From contig NZ_VZQQ01000042.1 of the NCBI RefSeq assembly GCF_014397785.1, positions 1 through 53,175 of the forward strand: 53,175 bases of DNA, given 5' to 3'. The position numbers and the translations under genes were made by a program. This document shows, piece after piece, positions 16,932 to 25,467 of this stretch (positions are counted from its first letter, which is position 1; each line of letters starts with the position of its first letter). Below the pieces are notes generated by a model that was not told the origin of the DNA, searched no databases, and was given only the letters and a program-made list of their open reading frames with translations. The stretch is from Paraburkholderia podalyriae. Lineage in GTDB: Bacteria > Pseudomonadota > Gammaproteobacteria > Burkholderiales > Burkholderiaceae.

Positions 16932-17447
16932 ATGAACGCGATCTCGCTCGACGCCACCGATTGCCGTATCTTGACGGTGCTTCAGCAGGAAGGACGGATC
17001 AGCAATCTCGACCTGGCGGAGCGCATCTCGCTTTCGCCATCGGCCTGTCTGCGACGACTGCGTCTGCTGGAGGAGCAGGGCGTCGTCGAACACTACCGCG
17101 CGTGCCTGAACCGCGAAGTATTGGGGTTCGAGCTCGAAGCGTTCGTGCAGGTATCGATGCGCAACGAGCAGCAGAACTGGCACGAGCGCTTCGCCGAAGC
17201 GTTGCGCGACTGGCCCGAAGTGGTCAGCGCGTTCGTCGTGACCGGCGAAACGCACTATCTGCTGCGCGTGCTCGCGCACAACCTCAAACACTATTCGGAT
17301 TTCGTGCTCAATCGCCTGTACAAGGCGCCGGGCGTGTTGGACATCCGCTCGAACATCGTGCTCGAGACGCTGAAGGAAGATTCAGGCGTGCCGGTGTCGC
17401 TCGTGAAGAAGAACGGCGGCCACGGGGCCGCGCATAGCGAGCGCTGA
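16932..17447 (+). CDS. kynR: Lrp/AsnC-family regulator of kynurenine genes
   Basis: This 171-residue regulator has an N-terminal winged helix-turn-helix (about 8-60: DCRILTVLQQEGRISNLDLA, SLSPSACLRRLRLLEEQGVV) and a C-terminal effector (RAM) domain (about 70-155) with VVSAFVVTGETHYLLRV. GGGAGACCGAAT precedes the ATG. Its position divergent from kynB matches KynR regulators known in Burkholderia and Pseudomonas, which activate kyn genes in response to kynurenine; the assignment rests on position and family. Confidence 0.88.
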   Translation: MNAISLDATDCRILTVLQQEGRISNLDLAERISLSPSACLRRLRLLEEQGVVEHYRACLNREVLGFELEAFVQVSMRNEQQNWHERFAEALRDWPEVVSAFVVTGETHYLLRVLAHNLKHYSDFVLNRLYKAPGVLDIRSNIVLETLKEDSGVPVSLVKKNGGHGAAHSER

Positions 17448-17535
17448 GCGTGACGGGGATGGGGCGCGCCGCGTGCGCCGCGCCTGACTGACTGCCGTTG
17501 CGGACGCTACCGACGCAACCGCAGCGCCGCGCCGC

Positions 17536-18045
17536 TCAAAGCGGCTTCAGGCCGTGGAACTGGCCGCTCTGGAACACGAGCGGCAGCATTTGCGCAGCAT
17601 TTTCATGCACGCCGCAGCGCTCCACTTCGCCGACGAAAATCACGTGGTCGCCTTCCTCGTAGCGGCTGCGGTTATGACATTCGAACCACGCAAGCGCGCC
17701 GTCGAGCACCGGCATGCCGCTGTCGCCCGCCGCGTGCGAGACGCCCTCGAAGCGGTCGCCCTTGACGGTCGCGAAGCGCTTGCACAGATCGAGTTGCGTC
17801 GCGGCCAGCACATTGACCACGTAGTGACTGTTGGTGCGGAACACCGGCATCGACGCCGAGCGTGTCGCGAGACTCCACAGCACGAGCGGCGGAGAGAGGG
17901 ACACCGAGTTGAACGAACTGGCCGTGATGCCGATCAACTGGCCGGACGCGGCGCGCGTCGTGATCACGGTGACGCCGGTCGCGAACTGGCTGAGCGCCTG
18001 CCTGAAGGCGGACTGGTCGAAGTTGGGTGGGCTCGCGCGCTTCAT
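17536..18045 (-). CDS. Flavin reductase domain protein
   Basis: The 169-residue protein is of the flavin_reduct family (HpaC/ActVB-like), which uses NAD(P)H to reduce FMN or FAD for a partner monooxygenase. Segments include FATGVTVITTRAASGQLIGI, TASSFNSVSLSPPLVLWSL and the C-terminal GDHVIFVGEVERC with nearby histidine. No partner oxygenase is adjacent, so its client is unknown. It converges on the Lrp-type gene. Confidence 0.9.
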   Translation of the reverse strand: MKRASPPNFDQSAFRQALSQFATGVTVITTRAASGQLIGITASSFNSVSLSPPLVLWSLATRSASMPVFRTNSHYVVNVLAATQLDLCKRFATVKGDRFEGVSHAAGDSGMPVLDGALAWFECHNRSRYEEGDHVIFVGEVERCGVHENAAQMLPLVFQSGQFHGLKPL

Positions 18046-18525
18046 CGGGGCGAGGTCCCCGGCGCGCGCCGTGTGAAAGACGGGCCACAGCGCGAATGAA
18101 GGCGCGCATCAAGGTGGAGACCCGCGCGGCGGGAAGCGGATGTTTCGAAAGTCATGGTGAAAGTCGTTGATTTCCGCCAATTTTAACTGCAATCGCCGCA
18201 CGCGCCGCACGGCGATGCGTGCGGGGCAGCGGGGCGTCGGCTTCGACGATCTCCTCGACGGGCTGCACCCGGACATTGCCGATCGCGCTGGATCGATGCG
18301 TGGGCGCGGCGCTTGCGTGAGACGCACGGTTATTCACACGTCGCGTGCTGGCGTTTCTATACTCGATATCTGCACGGCCGGACTTGCGGGCATGGCGCGA
18401 CGGGTGCCTGACTCGTGCCTTTCAGGACGTGTTTTCGGCCATATATTCGGATGCGGTGGCAGACCGGCGGCGCTATGCAGGCCGGCTGCCGATCATTGTG
18501 TGAATCTGATTCTGGGGTGAAGCTT
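18046..18525. other. Intergenic, no gene seen
   Basis: This 480-base stretch separates the divergent flavin reductase and msrA. No open frame here has a credible start and protein-like content. A TTCACA / TATACT pair with a 19-base spacer (18333-18363) is a weak promoter candidate for msrA with a leader of about 155 bases. Confidence 0.4.
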
Positions 18526-19065
18526 ATGAACGAGACGGCAACGCTCGGCGGTGGATGTTTCTGGTGCCTCGAAGCGGTGTATCTGGGCGTCGAGGGCGTC
18601 AATGCGGTGGAGTCGGGTTATGCGGGCGGCCACACGCGCCAGCCGAGCTACGAGCAGGTCTGTGACGGCGACACCGGTCATGCGGAAGTGGTCAAGGTCG
18701 ACTTCGATCCGGCGAAGATCAGCTATCGCGAGATTCTCGACATCTTCTTCGCGATCCACGATCCGACCCAGGTGAACCGGCAGGGCAACGACGTCGGCAC
18801 GCAATACCGCTCGGTGATCTTTACGCATTCCGACGCGCAGCATGAAGCCGCGCTGCAGGCGATTCGCGAGATCGACGAACAGCGCATCTACGACGGCCAG
18901 ATCGTGACCGACGTGCTGTCGCTCGGCGACAACTACTGGCCCGCCGAGGCCTATCATCAGAACTATTTCGCGCAGCACCCGAATCAGGGCTACTGCTCGT
19001 TCGTGGTGGCGCCGAAGGTCGCGAAATTCCGCCAGAAGTTCGCGCACCGGATCAAGGCGGGTTGA
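18526..19065 (+). CDS. msrA: Peptide-methionine (S)-S-oxide reductase
   Basis: The 179-residue enzyme repairs S-sulfoxide of methionine in proteins. The active-site motif GGCFWCLE lies at residues 9-16, followed by VEGVNAVESGYAGGHT, GHAEVVKVDFDP and the EAYHQNYF segment, all typical of MsrA. I chose ATG 18526 because the catalytic motif begins within ten residues, as in most MsrA proteins; a longer in-frame reading from 18415 adds only non-conserved residues. Recycling Cys residues near the C-terminus of some MsrA proteins appear here only as the Cys in NQGYCSF. Confidence 0.96.
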   Translation: MNETATLGGGCFWCLEAVYLGVEGVNAVESGYAGGHTRQPSYEQVCDGDTGHAEVVKVDFDPAKISYREILDIFFAIHDPTQVNRQGNDVGTQYRSVIFTHSDAQHEAALQAIREIDEQRIYDGQIVTDVLSLGDNYWPAEAYHQNYFAQHPNQGYCSFVVAPKVAKFRQKFAHRIKAG

Positions 19066-19415
19066 AGGCGCAGCGCCGGGATTGGAATCGGCAGCGGGCG
19101 GAGGCGCAAGGCCGCCCGCTGGCTGCCGCTCATCAATGCGATTCCTGCGCTTCCGACCGTGCGTCATCGGCGCCAACGCCTACATCGCCGTCATCCTCGC
19201 GTCCCCGCGTGAGCCGCACGCAGGCTTCGACGATCTCTTCGGCCAGTTTCACGCAGTTGAGCGGCGCCGATCCTTCCGCCTTGTTTGCCGTTCAACGGCT
19301 TGTCAACGTCACTCGTCCCGCTCTGGTCCATCAATGTCCGGCCTGCTATTCGTCAGAATCGCGCCACGGCGCGCGCTGATGCACGCCGCCGCGGCGCGAC
19401 CGGATCACAGCCGGA
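19066..19415. other. Convergent spacer between msrA and cfa
   Basis: About 350 bases without a gene. A perfect 10-base-pair hairpin (CAGCGGGCGG / CCGCCCGCTG, 19092-19121, 10-base loop) lies 27 bases after msrA and may act as a terminator-like structure, though no T-run follows. Nothing else is evident. Confidence 0.45.
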
Positions 19416-20630
19416 TCACAGCGGTTTTTCGTACATGTAGCGGCGCGACCACGGCAAGGTTTTCGCGCTGCGGCCGGCTTTGCGGCACACCACCTGGAAG
19501 ATCGACACGTCGTCGTTTTCGAACGCATACGCGCAGCCCGCCAGATACACGCGCCAGATGCGGAATTTTTCGTCGTCGACGAGCTTGCGGGCTTCGTCCG
19601 CATGCGCTTCGAAATTCTCGGCCCAGATGTCGAGCGTGTGCGCGTAGTGACGGCGCAAGCTTTCGACGTCAACCGGTTCGAGCCCACCGCGTTGCATCGA
19701 TTCGAGCGCGAGGCTGATATGCGGCAGCTCGCCGTCGGGGAACACGAAGCGGTCGATGAACTCGCCGCCGCCGAGCGCGGTCTCGCCGCTATCGGCGTCG
19801 CTCGACGTGATGCCGTGGTTCATCGCGATGCCTTCGTCGGCGAGCAGATCGTGCATCTTCTGGAAATAGCCGGGCAGCTTCTTGCGGCCGACGTGCTCGA
19901 ACATGCCGACGCTCGTGATGCGGTCGAACTGCCCCTTGATGTCGCGATAGTCCTGCAGGCGGATTTCGATCTGGTTCTCGAGGCCCGCCGCCTTCACGCG
20001 CGCGGTGGCGAGATCGAACTGGTTCTGCGACAGCGTGACCCCCACGCACTTCGCGCCGAACTTCTGCGCGGCACGCAGCACGAGCGCGCCCCAGCCGCAG
20101 CCGATGTCGAGCAGACTCTGCCCCGGCTGCAGCTGGATTTTGGTCAGAATGTGATCGATTTTCTTCAGTTGCGCGGTCGCGAGGTCTTCGGTGCCGGTCT
20201 CGAAGTACGCGCACGAGTAGACCATGTTCTCGTCGAGCCACAGCCTGTAGAACTCGTTCGAGACGTCGTAGTGATACTGGACGGCTTTTTTGTCCGACGT
20301 CTTCGAGTGATTGAAGTAGCGCCGCACGCGCGCGAGCTTGCCGGCGCTCGTCACGGTGCTGCGCGCGAGCTGATAGCCGATATTGATGATGTCCGACAGC
20401 TTGCCCTCGATGTCGATCTTGCCTTTGACATAGGCTTCGCCGAGATTGTCGAGGCTCGGCTCGAGCAGATAGGGCAGCGCGGTCGCGCTCTTCACGTGTA
20501 GCGTGACCTGGGGCGCGGCGAACTGCCCGAAGTCGTGTTGCTGACCGTCCCACAGCACGAGGCGTGCGGGCAGGTTAGCTGTGGCTTTGACATCTTCAAC
20601 CCACTGTGCCAGCTTTTTCTCCCAGAACAT
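19416..20630 (-). CDS. cfa: Cyclopropane-fatty-acyl-phospholipid synthase
   Basis: The 404-residue methyltransferase adds a methylene from S-adenosylmethionine across cis double bonds of membrane phospholipid acyl chains. The N-terminal lipid-binding part (about 1-115) precedes YHYDVSNEFYRLWLDENMVY, the SAM site LLDIGCGWGALVLRAA and MFEHVGRKKLPGYF. Length is close to E. coli Cfa (382). GGAGAGATCGC stands before the ATG. It is separately transcribed from pdxH, which lies 138 bases upstream on the same strand. Confidence 0.95.
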   Translation of the reverse strand: MFWEKKLAQWVEDVKATANLPARLVLWDGQQHDFGQFAAPQVTLHVKSATALPYLLEPSLDNLGEAYVKGKIDIEGKLSDIINIGYQLARSTVTSAGKLARVRRYFNHSKTSDKKAVQYHYDVSNEFYRLWLDENMVYSCAYFETGTEDLATAQLKKIDHILTKIQLQPGQSLLDIGCGWGALVLRAAQKFGAKCVGVTLSQNQFDLATARVKAAGLENQIEIRLQDYRDIKGQFDRITSVGMFEHVGRKKLPGYFQKMHDLLADEGIAMNHGITSSDADSGETALGGGEFIDRFVFPDGELPHISLALESMQRGGLEPVDVESLRRHYAHTLDIWAENFEAHADEARKLVDDEKFRIWRVYLAGCAYAFENDDVSIFQVVCRKAGRSAKTLPWSRRYMYEKPL

Positions 20631-20768
20631 GCGATCTCTCCGTGTTCGTTGATTTAAAGCAAAGCTGTGTGGATCGCGACAGGGCGCGGCGCATTCCGTC
20701 GGCCGCGCAACGCAATCCGGCCGACGCGCGACGCTACGTTGGCGCCGCCGCCGGCGTGATTCGTCCGC

Positions 20769-21410
20769 TCAGGGCGACAGGCGCGTGATTTGCCAGTTGG
20801 CGCTTTCTTCCGCGCGCGTGTAAAGCAGACGATCGTGCAGCCGCGACGGCCGTCCCTGCCAGAATTCGACCGCGTCGGGCACCAGACGATAGCCGCCCCA
20901 ATGCGACGGACGCGGAGGACTGTCGCCGTATTGCAGGCTGATTTCGCGTTCGCGTACTTCGAGCTGCGAACGGCTTTCAATCACCTGACTCTGGTTCGAT
21001 GCCCATGCGCCAATGCGCGAGCCAAGCGGACGCGACGCGAAATACGTGTCACTTTCTGCCTCGCTCGTTTTGACGACGCGGCCTTCGATGCGTACCTGGC
21101 GCTCGAGTTCGATCCAGTGAAACAGCAGGCTCGCGTAGGGGTTCGCGCTCAGTTCGCGCCCCTTGCGGCTCTGGTAATTGGTAAAGAACACGAAACCGCG
21201 CGCGTCCACACCCTTGATGAGCACGATGCGTGCCGATGGGCGGCCGCGCGTGTCGACCGTGGCCAGCGTCATTGCATTCGGCTCGGGTAGCTTGGCGTCG
21301 ATTGCCTGCTGGAACCACGTGTCGAATTGACGGAACGGATCGTGGTCGACGTCGGCAACGTCCAGTGAGCCCAGCGAGTAGTTTTTTCGAAGCTCGGCGA
21401 GTGAGATCAT
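20769..21410 (-). CDS. pdxH: Pyridoxamine 5'-phosphate oxidase
   Basis: The 213-residue FMN enzyme oxidises pyridoxine or pyridoxamine 5'-phosphate to pyridoxal 5'-phosphate, the last step of PLP formation. Conserved segments are SARIVLIKGVDARGFVFFTN, SRKGRELSANPYASLLFHW and the C-terminal substrate-binding FWQGRPSRLHDRLLYTR ending RLSP. Length matches the family (about 210-220). Confidence 0.97.
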   Translation of the reverse strand: MISLAELRKNYSLGSLDVADVDHDPFRQFDTWFQQAIDAKLPEPNAMTLATVDTRGRPSARIVLIKGVDARGFVFFTNYQSRKGRELSANPYASLLFHWIELERQVRIEGRVVKTSEAESDTYFASRPLGSRIGAWASNQSQVIESRSQLEVREREISLQYGDSPPRPSHWGGYRLVPDAVEFWQGRPSRLHDRLLYTRAEESANWQITRLSP

Positions 21411-21658
21411 GTTCTTATGTGAACGCTACAGTGGGCCAAGTATAGCTAAGGCGTCAGGTTTTTGCGCGCGAGCGGATCAACGTGGCGCGAGGCGCAAATT
21501 GCGCCCGCGCAAGCCTGCAACGTTGCGTCGCTGCCCGGTCCTGCGCGGCTGCTTTCACGTGTTCAGGCAAAATACGGGCTGCGCTCCAATTTGCCAAAGC
21601 CATTTGCCAAAGCGCCGCCACCTGCTCCGTTCAGCCTGTGTTTTCGAGCCCTGCCATC

Positions 21659-22516
21659 ATGTCCAGCCCCACCGCGCAATCCGATCTTACTACCAGCCTC
21701 GACGCCAACGAAACCGCCGACCGCGCGCGCCGTTTCGGCGGTATCGCACGTCTATATGGCGCGCCTGCGCTCGCCGCGTTCGAGGGCGCGCACGTCGCGG
21801 TGATCGGCATCGGCGGGGTGGGATCGTGGGTCGCGGAGGCGCTTGCGCGCAGTGCGCTCGGCATGCTGACGCTGATCGATCTCGACAACGTCGCCGAAAG
21901 CAACACGAACCGGCAGATTCACGCGCTCGACGGCAACTACGGAAAACCGAAAGTCGAGGCGATGGCCGAGCGCATCGCGGCGATCAATCCATACTGCGAC
22001 GTGCGGCTGATCGAAGACTTCGTCGAGCCGGACAATTTCGCGGCGACGCTCGGCGGCGGCTTCGACTATGTGATCGACGCGATCGACAGCGTGCGCACGA
22101 AGACCGCGCTGATCGCGTGGTGCGTCGAGCGCCAGCAGCCGCTGATCACGGTCGGCGGCGCGGGTGGTCAGCTCGACCCGACACGTATCCGCATCGACGA
22201 TCTCGCGCTGACGATCCAGGACCCGCTGCTGTCGAAGGTGCGCGGGCAGTTGCGCAAACAGCATGGCTTTCCGCGCGGTCCGAAGGCGAAGTTCAGGGTG
22301 AGCGCCGTGTATTCCGACGAGCCGCTGATCTATCCGGAAGCGGCCGTGTGCGATATCGACACAGAAGCCGAGCACGTGAGCACGTCGCCCGGGCACACGG
22401 GGCCGGTCGGCTTGAACTGCGCGGGGTTCGGGTCGAGCGTGTGCGTGACCGCGAGCTTTGGTTTTGCGGCTGCGGCGTTTGTATTGCGGGAGTTGGCGAA
22501 GAAGGCGGCGGCTTAG
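21659..22516 (+). CDS. tcdA: tRNA threonylcarbamoyladenosine dehydratase
   Basis: The 285-residue E1-like (ThiF/MoeB) protein catalyses ATP-dependent cyclisation of t6A in tRNA to the ct6A form. The Rossmann start VAVIGIGGVGSWVAEAL, the DLDNVAESNTNRQIHA segment and AGGQLDPTRIRIDDL fit TcdA/CsdL. ATG 21659 puts the RFGGIARLYG segment near the N-terminus as in E. coli TcdA (268 residues); an in-frame upstream reading has no support. It converges on the thioredoxin gene. Confidence 0.92.
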   Translation: MSSPTAQSDLTTSLDANETADRARRFGGIARLYGAPALAAFEGAHVAVIGIGGVGSWVAEALARSALGMLTLIDLDNVAESNTNRQIHALDGNYGKPKVEAMAERIAAINPYCDVRLIEDFVEPDNFAATLGGGFDYVIDAIDSVRTKTALIAWCVERQQPLITVGGAGGQLDPTRIRIDDLALTIQDPLLSKVRGQLRKQHGFPRGPKAKFRVSAVYSDEPLIYPEAAVCDIDTEAEHVSTSPGHTGPVGLNCAGFGSSVCVTASFGFAAAAFVLRELAKKAAA

Positions 22517-22574
22517 GTGGCAGCCTGGGTGGCAGCCTGGGCAGCGGTTTGATCCGCTCTGGCCGAGGCTGCCA
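22516..22574. repeat. Tandem 12-mers and inverted copy between tcdA and cnoX-like gene
   Basis: GGTGGCAGCCTG occurs twice in a row (22516-22539), starting on the last base of the tcdA stop, and TGGCAGCC is followed by its inverse GGCTGCCA at 22567-22574. The inverted pair could fold as a terminator between the two convergent genes, without a T-run. Confidence 0.4.
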
Positions 22575-22596
22575 TCAGGCAAGGCACGACAAACGA

Positions 22597-23445
22597 TCAA
22601 TACAACGACGCGCTCAGCTTGCGCCGCCACTGCGCTACCAGTTCCGGCTGATGCGCGGCCAGATCGAACACCGACAACATCGTCTTGCGGCCGATATCGT
22701 CGCGGAACGCGCGGTCGCGCTGCACGATCGCGAGCAGATGTTCGAGCGCCTGCGCGTATTTGCGTCGCGCGATAAACGCATTCGCGAGATCGAAGCGCGC
22801 TTCGAGATCGTCGGGATTGCCCGCGACGCGCGCTTCGAGCGCCCCGGTGGGCGGCAGATCCGCGGCGGCGTCCACCGCGTCGAGCCGCGTCTTGATCGCG
22901 TTGAAACGCGCGTCGATGCCTTGCGTGGTTTTCGGCGACAGCAGATCGACTTCGTTGCGGGCCTCGTCGATGCGGTTGTCTTCGAGCAGCAACTCGATGC
23001 GGTCCATGCGCGCGTCGTCGAAGCCCGGGTCGTACGCGAGCGCCGCTTGCAGCAGATCGTAGGCGTCGTCGCGGCGGCCTTCGGCGAGCGCAGTCTGCGC
23101 TTCGATGCGCGCGGCCGGCGCGCCCTGCGGCACGAGCCGGTCGAGGAACTCGCGCAGTTGTCCTTCCGGCAGCACGCCGATGAACTGATCGACCGCCTGG
23201 CCGTCGGCGAACGCGATCACGTGCGGAATGCTGCGCACCTGAAAGTGCGCGGCCAGTTCGTGATTCTCGTCCACGTTGACCTTCACGAGCTTCCATTTGC
23301 CGGCGGCTTCGGCTTCGAGCTTTTCGAGCATCGGGCCGAGACTCTTGCAGGGGCCGCACCACGGCGCCCAGAAATCGACCAGCACGGGGGCCAGCATCGA
23401 CGCCTTGATGACGTCCTGTTCGAAAGTGGCCAGAGAGGTGTCCAT
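22597..23445 (-). CDS. cnoX: Thioredoxin-TPR fusion, CnoX/YbbN-like
   Basis: The 282-residue protein has an N-terminal thioredoxin domain (about 1-110) with active site FWAPWCGPCKSL and cis-proline in SIPHVIAF, then a helical TPR region (about 115-282: AQTALAEGRRDDAYDLLQAA, ARFDLANAFIARRKYAQALE). This is the architecture of E. coli CnoX (YbbN), a holdase chaperone handing clients to GroEL and protecting them from oxidation. E. coli CnoX lacks the first Cys of the motif; here both are present, so disulfide reductase activity is possible. ATG 23445 is preceded by GAGG; longer in-frame upstream readings are not protein-like. Confidence 0.9.
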   Translation of the reverse strand: MDTSLATFEQDVIKASMLAPVLVDFWAPWCGPCKSLGPMLEKLEAEAAGKWKLVKVNVDENHELAAHFQVRSIPHVIAFADGQAVDQFIGVLPEGQLREFLDRLVPQGAPAARIEAQTALAEGRRDDAYDLLQAALAYDPGFDDARMDRIELLLEDNRIDEARNEVDLLSPKTTQGIDARFNAIKTRLDAVDAAADLPPTGALEARVAGNPDDLEARFDLANAFIARRKYAQALEHLLAIVQRDRAFRDDIGRKTMLSVFDLAAHQPELVAQWRRKLSASLY

Positions 23446-23534
23446 TGCGTCCTCGTCGATAGAAACGGTTTGTAGCCACGTGGGGCCGAATCGCACGAAT
23501 TCAATGCGTACCCTGTTGCGCGGGTCCGGCGCCG

Positions 23535-24410
23535 TTACTTGTGCTGCGGCAGCGGAATCCAGTCGGTTTCGCCGGGCACCTGGCCCATTTCCTGATTGGT
23601 CCATGCGAGCTTCGCGGCTTCGATCTTCTCGCGCGAGCTCGCGACGAAATTCCACTCGATGAAGCGCTCGCCGTGGAGCTTCTCGCCGCCGAGCAGCATC
23701 GCGCGCGCGCCGTGCGTGCTCGCGAGCGTGACGGTTTCGTCGAGCGCGAGCACGGCCATCGCGCCCGCCTCGAGCGGCGTGCCGTCGATCTCCAGATCGC
23801 CTTCCACCAGGTACACGCCGCGCTCTTCGTGCTCCGGTTCGAGCGCGAACGCGCTGCCCGGCGTGAAGTCGGCGGCGACGTACAGCGTGCCCGAGAACGT
23901 CGCGACCGGCGCCACCGCGCCGAACGCGGTGCCCGCGATCACGCGCAGCGTCACGCCGTTGCGCTCGACGACCGGCAAGGTCGCCGCCGCGTGATGCGCG
24001 AACGACGGCTCGGTGTCTTCATCGGCGAGCGGCAGCGCGACCCAGGTCTGGATGCCGTGAATCTTCTGGCCGCGCGCGCGGTCTTCCGGCGGCGTGCGCT
24101 CCGAATGGACGATGCCGCGCCCGGCCGTCATCCAGTTGACGTCGCCTGGGACGATTTTTTGTTCGGAGCCGAGGCTGTCGCGATGCATGATCGCGCCGTC
24201 GAACAGATAGGTGACGGTCGCGAGACCGATGTGCGGGTGAGGGCGCACGTCGAGGCCGGTGCCGGGTTCCAGGGTTGCGGGGCCCATGTGGTCGAAGAAG
24301 ATGAACGGGCCGACGAGGCGTGCCGCCATCGCCGGCAGCACGCGGCGCACGGTCAGGTTGCCGATGTCGCGCAGATGCGGTTTGAGGACGGCTTTGATCG
24401 ACGAAGTCAT
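23535..24410 (-). CDS. Pirin family protein (bicupin)
   Basis: The 291-residue bicupin has the pirin metal site as HPHIGLATVTYL (two His) and GRGIVHSERTP (His and Glu), preceded by FIFFDHMGPATLEPGTG. Some pirins are quercetin dioxygenases, others act as regulators or redox sensors; which applies cannot be told. ATG 24410 gives the normal length; a much longer in-frame extension to 25436 is antisense to the transporter gene and is rejected. It diverges from the EamA exporter across 165 bases. Confidence 0.92.
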   Translation of the reverse strand: MTSSIKAVLKPHLRDIGNLTVRRVLPAMAARLVGPFIFFDHMGPATLEPGTGLDVRPHPHIGLATVTYLFDGAIMHRDSLGSEQKIVPGDVNWMTAGRGIVHSERTPPEDRARGQKIHGIQTWVALPLADEDTEPSFAHHAAATLPVVERNGVTLRVIAGTAFGAVAPVATFSGTLYVAADFTPGSAFALEPEHEERGVYLVEGDLEIDGTPLEAGAMAVLALDETVTLASTHGARAMLLGGEKLHGERFIEWNFVASSREKIEAAKLAWTNQEMGQVPGETDWIPLPQHK

Positions 24411-24575
24411 GGCAGGCTCGACGGGAAAGTGGAAGGAGAGGCTCGAGTGGACGATTCTACTGCGCGTCGCGTGCGGCCGACGGCAAGGGCACACGCGGGT
24501 CATCGGCGGGCGCAATGAACCGGCGTCGCCGCCTCCGCTACACTGCCGGATCGGACCATCACATTGGAGACCCGG

Positions 24576-25457
24576 ATGTCGCCCAGGGACTTGCTGCTCG
24601 CGCTGGTCGTCGTGATCGCGTGGGGCGTCAATTTCGTCGTGATCAAGGTCGGCCTGCATGGCGTGCCGCCGATGCTGCTCGGCGCGCTGCGCTTTTCGCT
24701 CGCCGCGGTGCCGGCCGTGTTTTTCGTCAAGCGGCCGCAGCTGCCGTGGCGGTGGCTGTTCGCCTACGGCGCGACGATCTCGTTCGGGCAATTCGCGTTC
24801 CTGTTCTCGGCGATGTACGTCGGCATGCCGGCGGGGCTCGCGTCGCTGGTGCTGCAGGCGCAGGCGTTTTTTACGCTGATCTTCGCGGCGCTGTTTCTGC
24901 ACGAGCGCTTGCGTTTGCCGAACGTCGCGGGTCTGCTGATCGCCGCGGCGGGCCTCGCGGTGATCGGCCTGCGGGGCGGCCACACGATGTCGCTCGCCGG
25001 TTTCGTGCTGACGCTGGGTGCCGCGTGCATGTGGGCGCTCGGCAACATCGTCACCAAGAAGGTCGGCAAGATCGATCTGGTCGGACTGGTCGTGTGGGGC
25101 AGCCTGATTCCGCCGCTGCCGTTTTTCGCGGCGTCGTTCGTGTTCGAAGGGCCGCGCGAGATCGCCGCCGCGCTGAGCGGCATCAGCGCGCTGTCGATTT
25201 TCGCGATCGTCTACCTGGCGTTGATCGCGACGTTGATCGGCTATGGCTTGTGGAGCCGCCTGCTGTCGCGCTATCCGGCGAGCCAGGTCGCGCCGTTCTC
25301 GCTGCTGGTGCCGATCGTCGGACTCGCGTCGGCGTCGCTGCTGCTCGGCGAGCAGCTTTCCGCGACGCAGGTCGCGGGTGCGTTGCTCGTGATGGCGGGG
25401 CTCGCGGTCAACGTGTTCGGCGGCTGGCTCGTGCAACGCGTGATGCCGGCGCGCTGA
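24576..25457 (+). CDS. EamA-family metabolite exporter
   Basis: The 293-residue membrane protein has two EamA repeats (about 5-135 and 145-285) and about ten hydrophobic spans, starting LLLALVVVIAWGVNFVVIKV. The segment ASLVLQAQAFFTLIFAALFL and the second-repeat ALGNIVTKKVGKID fit the drug/metabolite transporter superfamily (RhaT/YdcZ-like). E. coli relatives export amino acids such as O-acetylserine, but the substrate is not predictable. ATG 24576 has GGAGACCCGG directly before it; a TTG at 24564 is in frame but less likely. Confidence 0.92.
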   Translation: MSPRDLLLALVVVIAWGVNFVVIKVGLHGVPPMLLGALRFSLAAVPAVFFVKRPQLPWRWLFAYGATISFGQFAFLFSAMYVGMPAGLASLVLQAQAFFTLIFAALFLHERLRLPNVAGLLIAAAGLAVIGLRGGHTMSLAGFVLTLGAACMWALGNIVTKKVGKIDLVGLVVWGSLIPPLPFFAASFVFEGPREIAAALSGISALSIFAIVYLALIATLIGYGLWSRLLSRYPASQVAPFSLLVPIVGLASASLLLGEQLSATQVAGALLVMAGLAVNVFGGWLVQRVMPAR

Positions 25458-25467
25458 GCAACGGTGA

